Positions 1-5,288 of a stretch of 7,310 bases of DNA are shown piece by piece. Under the pieces are notes generated by a model. That model ran no database searches and was not told the origin of the DNA. It worked only from the letters and a program-made list of their open reading frames with translations. The stretch is from Paracoccaceae bacterium (GTDB lineage Bacteria; Pseudomonadota; Alphaproteobacteria; Rhodobacterales; Rhodobacteraceae). Each line of letters begins with the position of its first letter. The stretch's first letter is position 1. Where the stretch lies: contig JABSSB010000092.1 in assembly GCA_013214715.1 (NCBI GenBank), forward strand, positions 1-7,310, read 5' to 3'. A program made the position numbers and the translations under genes.

Positions 1-1032
1 GCCGCCGCCGAAGCGGAGTTTGTGTCACATATTTGTGCAAAACTGAAACTGCCACATGATGTCCTGCACTGGTCAGCGGGGCCCAAGGGCGGGAACTTGC
101 AGGCAGAGGCGCGGGAGGCACGGTATGACTTGATGGCGGACTGGGCGCAGTCGCATGGCGTCACGACACTCGTCCTGGGCCATACGCAAGATGACCAGGC
201 CGAAACGGTTTTGATGCGCTTGATGCGCGGGGCCGGGGTGACCGGGCTGGCCGGTATGCGGCCTTTTCGTGAAGATCGCGGGGTCACCTGGCTGCGTCCG
301 CTGCTTGGTGTCTCGAGGGCGGAGTTGCGCGCCTATCTTGGCGAACTCGGCGTCACATGGTGTGACGACCCAAGCAATGAAGATAGCCGCTTTGAGAGAG
401 TGCAGACCCGCCAGCTTATGGCCAATCTTGATCTGCCCACTTCCCGTCTGGCAGAGGTCGCCTGTCATATGGCCCGAGCCGAAGATGCCCTGCATCATCA
501 GACCGAGCAAACTGCGGGCCGCATTGGACAATCTCATCTGGGGGATGTGCTGCTGGACCCTGTGGAACTGGCCAAATTACCAGAGGAGATCGCCCGACGA
601 TTGCTGCTGCGCGCGTTGTCTTGCGTGGGCGGAGGGGGATATGCGCCGCGCAGCGGGCCGGTGATGCGTTTGCTTCACGATATTCGGGCGGGGCAGGGCG
701 GAACACTGGCCGGCTGTCGCCTGTTCCAGGATGGATCAAGGATGCGCGTCACGCGTGAGTTTGCCGCCATCGCTGATCTGCGCACTCTGGGCCCCATCTG
801 GGACCGTTGGCGGATCACGGATTTGGCTGTGGATGAAGAGATCGCAGCATTGGGAGAAGGTGGCCTGACGCATCTGCCCGACTGGCGCAAAGCGGGTGCC
901 CCGCGGGCTTCATTGATTGTGTCGCCCGCGGTTTGGCGGAGGGACGATTTGGTCGCTGCACCCCTCGCAGGGTGGGAAAATGGGCGCCCAGCTATGCTTT
1001 TGCCCGATCGAGACTGGACTGCGACGCATTAA
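1..1032 (+). CDS. tilS: tRNA(Ile)-lysidine synthetase TilS, 5'-truncated by window edge
   Basis: TilS uses ATP and lysine to convert the wobble cytidine of the CAU-anticodon tRNA-Ile to lysidine, so that the tRNA reads AUA and is charged with isoleucine; it is cytoplasmic and essential in most bacteria. The reading frame is already open at base 1 and continues for 343 codons to TAA at 1030-1032. The PP-loop SGGxDS motif must lie upstream and is not visible. Seen in the window are the GNLQAEAREARY segment (91-126), the family block LGHTQDDQAET (175-207) followed by an RGxGxxGLxGM stretch, WLRPLLGVSR (289-318), and the DDPSNED motif (364-384) followed by an Arg-bearing segment. The C-terminal part is less conserved, as is usual for the family. 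A GTG at 22 is in frame but is not the real start, because conserved TilS sequence continues upstream of it. In many alphaproteobacteria tilS sits directly before ftsH, as here. Identity is secure; only the true start is missing. Confidence 0.95.
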   Translation, partial: AAAEAEFVSHICAKLKLPHDVLHWSAGPKGGNLQAEAREARYDLMADWAQSHGVTTLVLGHTQDDQAETVLMRLMRGAGVTGLAGMRPFREDRGVTWLRPLLGVSRAELRAYLGELGVTWCDDPSNEDSRFERVQTRQLMANLDLPTSRLAEVACHMARAEDALHHQTEQTAGRIGQSHLGDVLLDPVELAKLPEEIARRLLLRALSCVGGGGYAPRSGPVMRLLHDIRAGQGGTLAGCRLFQDGSRMRVTREFAAIADLRTLGPIWDRWRITDLAVDEEIAALGEGGLTHLPDWRKAGAPRASLIVSPAVWRRDDLVAAPLAGWENGRPAMLLPDRDWTATH

Positions 1033-1037
1033 TCGCA

Positions 1038-1065
1038 TTGAACCCGCCGCCATGATCCTTATCTT
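1038..1065 (+). promoter_or_regulatory. possible sigma-70-type promoter of ftsH
   Basis: TTGAAC at 1038-1043 and TATCTT at 1060-1065 are separated by 16 bases; each hexamer matches the consensus at 4 of 6 positions. It would start transcription near 1072, about 48 bases before the preferred ftsH start. Its place between tilS and ftsH fits, but the match is modest. FtsH is heat-shock controlled in some proteobacteria; I did not see a convincing sigma-32 site here. Confidence 0.3.
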
Positions 1066-1107
1066 AAGGAACAACTGGGTTGCGTTATGTTGCGCGCCCT
1101 TCGCTAT

Positions 1108-1114
1108 GGGAGAG
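1108..1114 (+). promoter_or_regulatory. ribosome binding site supporting the TTG start of ftsH
   Basis: GGGAGAG lies 5 bases before the TTG at 1120, a good Shine-Dalgarno distance. The alternative ATG at 1087 has only AAGGA at 1066-1070, which is 16 bases away and sits in a small hairpin (1057-1069). This favours initiation at 1120. Confidence 0.6.
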
Positions 1115-1119
1115 TTCCT

Positions 1120-3048
1120 TTGGGTAATGCACGCAATGTCGCCTTCTGGGTGGTGCTGTTCCTCCTGATCCTGGCGCTTTTCAACCTGTTCGGCGGGTCC
1201 GGCAGCACGTTGCAAAGCCGCGAGATCAGCTATTCCGACTTTGTCACTTCGGTTGAAAGCGGTGAGGTCAGCTCGGTCACGCTGGATGGGGAGCAGGTGC
1301 GCTTCCGCGGCGCGGACGGGCAGGATTATGTCACGATCCGCCCCGGTGATGCCGAGGTCACGACACTTCTGATCGATAATGACGTGCCGGTGCGCGCCGA
1401 AAAACAGCAGCAATCGGGGCTGCAGAGCTTCCTTGTGACCCTGCTGCCCTTCCTGCTGCTGATCGGCGTCTGGGTCTACTTCATGAACCGGATGCAGGGC
1501 GGCGGCAAAGGCGGCGCCATGGGCTTTGGTAAGTCCAAGGCCAAGATGCTGACGGAAAAGCATGGCCGCGTGACCTTTGACGATGTCGCGGGCATCGACG
1601 AAGCCAAGGAAGAGCTGGAAGAGATCGTCGAATTCCTGCGCAACCCGCAGAAATTCAGCCGTTTGGGCGGCAAGATCCCCAAAGGCGCGTTGCTGGTGGG
1701 CCCTCCGGGCACCGGTAAGACGCTTCTGGCCCGCGCCATTGCAGGAGAGGCGGGTGTGCCCTTCTTCACCATTTCGGGCTCTGACTTTGTTGAGATGTTC
1801 GTGGGGGTCGGCGCCAGCCGCGTTCGTGACATGTTTGAACAGGCCAAGAAGAACGCGCCCTGTATCGTGTTCATCGACGAGATCGACGCCGTGGGTCGCC
1901 ATCGTGGCGCGGGCTATGGTGGCGGCAATGATGAGCGTGAACAGACGCTCAACCAGTTGCTCGTTGAGATGGACGGGTTTGAGGCCAATGAAGGCGTGAT
2001 CATCCTCGCGGCCACAAACCGCAAGGACGTGCTCGACCCTGCTCTGCTGCGTCCGGGCCGGTTTGATCGCAACGTGACGGTCGGCAATCCCGACATCAAA
2101 GGGCGCGAAAAGATCCTGGGCGTGCATGCCCGCAAGACGCCGTTGGGTCCGGATGTCGATCTGCGCATCATTGCGCGCGGCACGCCGGGGTTCTCCGGCG
2201 CGGATCTGGCGAATCTTGTGAACGAGGCTGCGCTGATGGCCGCACGTGTGGGCCGCCGTTTTGTCACCATGGAGGACTTCGAAAACGCGAAGGACAAGGT
2301 GATGATGGGGGCGGAGCGCCGGTCGATGGTGCTGACGCCGGAGCAGAAGGAAAAGACTGCCTATCATGAGGCGGGCCATGCTGTGGTTGGCTTGGCTCTG
2401 CCGGAATGTGATCCGGTCTACAAGGCGACGATCATCCCGCGCGGCGGCGCTTTGGGTATGGTTGTATCTCTGCCGGAGATTGATCGCCTGAACTGGCATC
2501 GCGACGAATGTGAGCAGAAGCTGGCTATGACCATGGCGGGCAAAGCGGCTGAGGTCATCAAATACGGTGAAGATCATGTATCAAATGGCCCTGCCGGTGA
2601 CATCCAGCAAGCCAGCCAACTGGCTCGTGCGATGGTGCTGCGCTGGGGCATGTCCGATAAAGTCGGTAATATCGATTATGCTGAGGCCCATGAAGGCTAT
2701 CAGGGCAACACGGCTGGCTTCTCGGTCTCGGCCCATACCAAGGAACTGATCGAGGATGAGGTGAAGCGCTTTATCCAGAACGGGTATGACCGCGCGTTGC
2801 AAATCCTGACCGAGCGCAAAGAGGAATGGGAGCGCCTGGCGCAGGGCCTGCTGGAATATGAGACCCTAACAGGTGAAGAGATCCAGCGTGTGATCAAGGG
2901 TGAGCCTCCGCAGGCCGGGGATGACGATGCCGATGATGCAGACAGCACATCTGGCGGTATTCCAGGCATTGGCGGTCTGCCCAAGACCAAGGCCAAGAAA
3001 TCTCCGCCGGAAACAGACGGCGGGATGGAGCCGGAACCGACCGGCTGA
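1120..3048 (+). CDS. ftsH: ATP-dependent zinc metalloprotease FtsH
   Basis: FtsH is a hexameric inner-membrane AAA+ protease that pulls out and degrades misfolded membrane proteins and selected cytosolic regulators. With the TTG start the product has 642 residues, normal for the family. Numbered from there: a membrane helix at about 7-24, a periplasmic domain, a second helix at about 104-122, Walker A GPPGTGKT at 194-201, the pore motif in FVEMFVGVGA, Walker B IVFIDEID at 249-256, the second region of homology with RPGRFDR at 311-317, the zinc site HEAGH at 416-420, and a likely third zinc ligand Asp494 in GPAGDIQQA. The tail is acidic (GDDDADDADS), then Gly/Pro/Lys-rich. All catalytic residues are present. 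An in-frame ATG at 1087 would add 11 residues; the TTG is preferred because of its ribosome binding site, the GNARN start usual in this group as I recall, and better agreement with E. coli FtsH numbering. A strong terminator follows. Confidence 0.97.
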   Translation: MGNARNVAFWVVLFLLILALFNLFGGSGSTLQSREISYSDFVTSVESGEVSSVTLDGEQVRFRGADGQDYVTIRPGDAEVTTLLIDNDVPVRAEKQQQSGLQSFLVTLLPFLLLIGVWVYFMNRMQGGGKGGAMGFGKSKAKMLTEKHGRVTFDDVAGIDEAKEELEEIVEFLRNPQKFSRLGGKIPKGALLVGPPGTGKTLLARAIAGEAGVPFFTISGSDFVEMFVGVGASRVRDMFEQAKKNAPCIVFIDEIDAVGRHRGAGYGGGNDEREQTLNQLLVEMDGFEANEGVIILAATNRKDVLDPALLRPGRFDRNVTVGNPDIKGREKILGVHARKTPLGPDVDLRIIARGTPGFSGADLANLVNEAALMAARVGRRFVTMEDFENAKDKVMMGAERRSMVLTPEQKEKTAYHEAGHAVVGLALPECDPVYKATIIPRGGALGMVVSLPEIDRLNWHRDECEQKLAMTMAGKAAEVIKYGEDHVSNGPAGDIQQASQLARAMVLRWGMSDKVGNIDYAEAHEGYQGNTAGFSVSAHTKELIEDEVKRFIQNGYDRALQILTERKEEWERLAQGLLEYETLTGEEIQRVIKGEPPQAGDDDADDADSTSGGIPGIGGLPKTKAKKSPPETDGGMEPEPTG

Positions 3049-3065
3049 GGGTAACAGACACGTTC

Positions 3066-3103
3066 AAAAAAGCGCGGTGGGCAATCATAACGTATTCCGC
3101 GCT
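3066..3103 (-). terminator. possible weak terminator read on the minus strand
   Basis: AGCGCGG (3071-3077) and CCGCGCT (3097-3103) form a perfect 7-pair stem around a 19-base loop. On the minus strand the stem is followed by a run of six T (complement of the As at 3066-3071). The loop is long and there is no minus-strand gene to terminate, so its role is doubtful. It could limit antisense transcription into ftsH. Confidence 0.25.
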
Positions 3104-3118
3104 GTAGAGCATGAAACG

Positions 3119-3156
3119 AAAGCTTGCGGGGCCAAAACTCTGCAAGCTTTTGTTTT
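3119..3156 (+). terminator. rho-independent terminator of ftsH
   Basis: AAAGCTTGC (3119-3127) pairs exactly with GCAAGCTTT (3142-3150). The stem continues inward through GGGG with CTCT (two G-C and two G-U pairs), giving 13 pairs around a 6-base loop. A T-rich tail TTGTTTT (3150-3156) follows. It lies 70 bases after the ftsH stop, on the strand that would end ftsH transcription. Confidence 0.8.
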
Positions 3157-3272
3157 AGAAGGGTAAATTTATGATCTTGGAGTCGCCTGACGCTTCTTTT
3201 GCCTAGCTCACGCCTCGTAAGACCCGAAATTTACTTTTAGATATTCAAGGGCGCAAGAAACCGCGCTGTGTA

Positions 3273-3308
3273 ACGGCGGAACTCATTACGAGGTTCCAAA
3301 TCTGCCGT
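3273..3308. repeat. compound hairpin in the ureohydrolase upstream region
   Basis: ACGGC (3273-3277) pairs with GCCGT (3304-3308), and inside it GGAAC (3278-3282) pairs with GTTCC (3293-3297), leaving a 10-base apical loop and a one-sided internal loop on the 3' side. It lies about 140 bases before the ureohydrolase start. There is no T-run after it, so it is not an obvious terminator. It could be leader RNA structure or chance. Confidence 0.3.
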
Positions 3309-3408
3309 CCGGGCGGAAGCTCACTCAATAATACGTCGTCTTGGCGTGTCAGATCATGTGCGAAATTGCTATCTTGCGACGACACCAGGACGCGCAGCAG
3401 GCCTCAGC

Positions 3409-3444
3409 ATGAAAATGCAACGCCTTAGCCAAGTAAGCGAGTAA
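3409..3444 (+). CDS. possible 11-codon leader mini-ORF
   Basis: ATG at 3409 opens a frame encoding MKMQRLSQVSE and stopping at TAA 3442-3444. Only one base separates that stop from the ATG of the ureohydrolase. A weak GCAGG (3397-3401) precedes it by 7 bases. The ureohydrolase itself has only a weak site (AAGCGAG, 3435-3441), so ribosomes ending the mini-ORF could restart on the main gene. The peptide resembles nothing I recognise and shows no run of one amino acid that would suggest classic attenuation. Such a short frame can easily occur by chance. Confidence 0.2.
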   Translation: MKMQRLSQVSE

Positions 3445-3445
3445 C

Positions 3446-4432
3446 ATGAAACAGTATCCCGACCCACGGTTTCAGCCTCCCTCTGCGATGGACTATCCAC
3501 GGTTCTCCGGTGTGCCGAGCTTCATGAGGTTGCCGCTGATCGCACCTGAAGATGCCGCAAAAGCCGGGGTTGATATTGGCATCCTTGGTGTGCCGTGGGA
3601 CAGCGGCACGACCAACCGCCCCGGCGCCCGGCATGGGCCGCGCCAGCTGCGTGATCTGTCGACAATGATCCGCTCGACCCACGCGGTCAGCGAAATCAGC
3701 CCCTTCGCGCAGACCAACGTGGCGGATCTTGGCGATGTATCCGTGAACCCAACCGACACGGCCGATACGCTGGGGCGCGTCGAACTGGTCTATAAATCTT
3801 TGGTCCTAAACGGGATTGTGCCTTTGACTGCAGGTGGCGATCATCTCATCAGCTTGCCTGTTCTGCGCGGGGTCGCCCAGAATGGCCCGGTGGCGATGAT
3901 CCATTTTGACAGCCATACCGATCTGAATGACACGTATTTCAACGGCGACAAATACACCCACGGCACCCCGTTCCGGCGCGCGATCGAAGAAGGTCTGATC
4001 GATCCGCAGAAGGTCGTGCAAATCGGCATTCGCGGCACCAATTACGAAGGGCTGGAAGATATCGCATGGGGCAAGGCGCAGGGTGTTCGGATCATCACGA
4101 TCGAGGAATACTTTGCCCGGGGATATGCCGACGTGATGGCCGAAGCCCGCGCGATCGTGGGGGACGCGCCAACCTATGTCTCGTTTGACATCGACTATGT
4201 TGACCCGTCTTTCGCCCCGGGCACAGGCACGCCTGAAATCGGTGGACCGAACACGTTTGAATGCCAGCAGGTCATCCGCGCCCTTCGCGGGCTTAATCTC
4301 GTCGGCGCAGATATGGTTGAAGTCTCTCCGCCTTTTGACCCATCTGGCGGGACGGCTTGGGTTGGGGTAAGCCTGATCTTTGAACTGCTCTGTGTGTTGT
4401 CAGATGCCACAGCCACTCGTCGCTTTGCGTAG
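3446..4432 (+). CDS. agmatinase/guanidinobutyrase-type ureohydrolase (SpeB-like)
   Basis: Members of the arginase/agmatinase superfamily use a two-manganese centre to split a guanidino group into urea and an amine. The 328-residue product carries the expected ligands: GGDH (His133), HFDSHTD (Asp155, His157, Asp159) and SFDIDYVDP (Asp248, Asp250). It also has the catalytic-loop THGTPFRRA with His172 and a late Glu292 in EVSPPFD. The N-terminal YPRFSGVPSFMRLP and the GTTNRPGARHGPR block resemble guanidinobutyrase/guanidinopropionase (GbuA/GpuA of Pseudomonas) at least as much as E. coli SpeB, so the substrate could be agmatine, 4-guanidinobutyrate, 3-guanidinopropionate or another guanidino compound. 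Automatic pipelines would probably call it agmatinase, speB. The ATG at 3446 has a weak binding site; an in-frame ATG at 3488 would cut off the first 14 residues. A BMP-type importer lies 856 bases downstream on the same strand. The enzyme should be cytoplasmic; no signal peptide is seen. Confidence 0.92.
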   Translation: MKQYPDPRFQPPSAMDYPRFSGVPSFMRLPLIAPEDAAKAGVDIGILGVPWDSGTTNRPGARHGPRQLRDLSTMIRSTHAVSEISPFAQTNVADLGDVSVNPTDTADTLGRVELVYKSLVLNGIVPLTAGGDHLISLPVLRGVAQNGPVAMIHFDSHTDLNDTYFNGDKYTHGTPFRRAIEEGLIDPQKVVQIGIRGTNYEGLEDIAWGKAQGVRIITIEEYFARGYADVMAEARAIVGDAPTYVSFDIDYVDPSFAPGTGTPEIGGPNTFECQQVIRALRGLNLVGADMVEVSPPFDPSGGTAWVGVSLIFELLCVLSDATATRRFA

Positions 4433-4521
4433 ATGCGAGAATACAAGATGACCCCAAGGATTCACCCATCTTTGCAAATGAAAGAATAGTGTTTCCCACA
4501 GGGGCGTCGGGCATTCAAAGC

Positions 4522-4555
4522 GTTACGGCGGACGATATCGTTTCTGGTTCGTAAC
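4522..4555. repeat. nested palindrome, operator-like
   Basis: ACGATATCGT (4532-4541) is a perfect 10-base palindrome. It is flanked by GTTAC (4522-4526) and its reverse complement GTAAC (4551-4555), whose centre is offset by two bases. It lies about 100 bases after the ureohydrolase stop. It could be a dimeric regulator site or chance. Confidence 0.3.
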
Positions 4556-4622
4556 ATGCAAAACCAAACCTGAGAGTTAACAGCGTAGAACCTAGCGACA
4601 GCTTGGTCTCTCGGCGCGGTCA

Positions 4623-4688
4623 TGGAATGCGGCCAGCATCTCGCTGTAGCAGCGAATGTCTGGAATGCGGACTGCCAATGCAGCATCT
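4623..4688. repeat. short imperfect tandem duplication with an internal hairpin
   Basis: TGGAATGCGG occurs at 4623-4632 and again at 4661-4670, and CAGCATCT occurs after each copy (4634-4641 and 4681-4688). Between them lies the hairpin TCGCTG-TAG-CAGCGA (4641-4655). Two matched words in the same order suggest a decayed ~40-base duplication. Confidence 0.4.
4649..4687. repeat. diverged dispersed repeat, copy 1
   Basis: It shares with 5053-5091 a 5' word GCAGC(G/A)AATGTC, a central TGCGG and a 3' word TGCAG followed by a similar tail. Spacing differs by a few bases. Confidence 0.35.
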
Positions 4689-4997
4689 TCACCGATGAGC
4701 GAAGGGCAGGTTTTGGGCCGTTCGCAACACAACTTGTAAGGGCGGACAGGCGACCTTTACCTTGATACGGACCAATGCCTGCTTGCGGACTTTCCAGGCT
4801 GGCAAACTTAGAGCGTAAATTGCCGGCTGGATTGCCAACTGACAGACACCTCATCACTGCCGAGCAGTGCAATTTTCCGAAACCGGGCGTTCAAAGAAAC
4901 TGAAGACCCAAAAAAACCAAACTGGCCGTCCACGGTACTGGCTATCGATTTGTCAAATGGGGACAAAGGGGCTGCCGCGGCTCAACCACCATTCTCC

Positions 4998-5023
4998 AAC
5001 TCAAGCAGGCTTTTGTTTGAGTT
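4998..5023 (+). repeat. 10-pair hairpin upstream of the BMP transporter genes
   Basis: AACTCAAGCA (4998-5007) pairs along its full length with TGTTTGAGTT (5014-5023), with one G-U pair, around the 6-base loop GGCTTT. A pyrimidine-rich TCTTC follows. The stem is AT-rich and the tail is not a clean T-run, so it is at best a weak terminator for transcripts entering from the ureohydrolase side. Confidence 0.35.
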
Positions 5024-5052
5024 TCTTCAACACGTTCTCGTCGGTTACTTTC

Positions 5053-5091
5053 GCAGCAAATGTCCGCATCTGTGTGCGGTAGTGCAGAAAG
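5053..5091. repeat. diverged dispersed repeat, copy 2
   Basis: It matches 4649-4687: the 12-base left word differs at one position, TGCGG lies at 5075-5079 and TGCAG begins at 5083. It lies about 200 bases before the BMP gene start. Confidence 0.35.
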
Positions 5092-5275
5092 CTCCCAAAT
5101 TTGTTCGACCCAGCAACGCGACCCCGGTAATCGTCTTGGTGCTTCCAAGGACCGCGAAGCAAAGAGGCAGCACAATTTGGATTTGCCCAAACTACAATCA
5201 CTTGCCAATAAATTACGCCTCGCGACGTTGCGCTCTTGCGCTTACTTGCTACTCTCAACTGGCATCAATGACGAT

Positions 5276-5282
5276 GGGGGGA
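5276..5282 (+). promoter_or_regulatory. ribosome binding site deciding the BMP protein start
   Basis: GGGGGGA ends 6 bases before the ATG at 5289. The in-frame ATGs at 5268 and 5274 lie before or inside this site and so cannot use it, and the frame upstream of 5268 shows no signal peptide or family similarity. Confidence 0.6.
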
Positions 5283-5288
5283 TACATC

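Larger units (their letters stand above)
3049..3445. other. intergenic spacer between ftsH and the ureohydrolase gene
   Basis: No gene is supported in these 397 bases apart from a possible 11-codon mini-ORF at its end. It holds a hairpin with an A-run on its left (3066-3103), the ftsH terminator (3119-3156), a widely spaced inverted repeat (3163-3170 with 3227-3234) and a compound hairpin (3273-3308). A TATCTT at 3370-3375 could be a -10 element for the ureohydrolase, but I found no acceptable -35 partner at normal spacing. Base composition is visibly more AT-rich than in the flanking genes. Confidence 0.7.
4433..5288. other. 856-base spacer without a supported gene, repeat-bearing
   Basis: No frame here is convincing: the open frames on either strand begin with TTG or GTG, lack good ribosome binding sites, and give proteins of odd composition (many Cys, Trp and Arg). 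The stretch is less GC-rich than the genes. It holds a palindrome (4532-4541) nested in a GTTAC/GTAAC repeat, a direct repeat (4623-4632 and 4661-4670), a small perfect hairpin (4641-4655), two diverged copies of a ~39-base motif (4649-4687 and 5053-5091) and a 10-pair hairpin (4998-5023). TACAAT at 5193-5198 is a good -10 candidate for the BMP gene, but no matching -35 is visible. It may be decayed sequence, an untranslated leader or a regulatory region; no transposase remnant is recognisable. Confidence 0.7.

Noticed and set aside
910..2577. Open frame of 555 codons on the minus strand opposite ftsH
   Set aside because: It is fully antisense to a certain gene; its protein is His/Arg/Gln-rich with no recognisable domain. 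Such frames are common opposite GC-rich codon usage.
3288..3305. tRNA-like T-arm words (AGGTTCCAAATC)
   Set aside because: The flanking bases do not form a T-stem, and no acceptor, D- or anticodon arm can be folded around it.
3160..3445. Guanidine riboswitch upstream of the ureohydrolase
   Set aside because: I looked for ykkC-type, paired ACGR hairpin and class III signatures; ACG-containing words exist near 3376-3394 but lack the required stems.
4462..4872. 136-codon minus-strand frame in the long spacer
   Set aside because: It starts at TTG, I see no domain or signal, composition is rich in Cys, Trp, Arg and Met, and the repeat words run through it regardless of frame.
4867..5082. 71-codon plus-strand frame in the long spacer
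   Set aside because: It starts at GTG without a convincing ribosome binding site, includes the 10-pair hairpin, and resembles no known protein.
4950..5288. 5' extension of the BMP frame upstream of the ATG at 5289
   Set aside because: The frame happens to be open, but the extension puts 113 non-homologous residues before a normal signal peptide, and the good ribosome binding site points to 5289.
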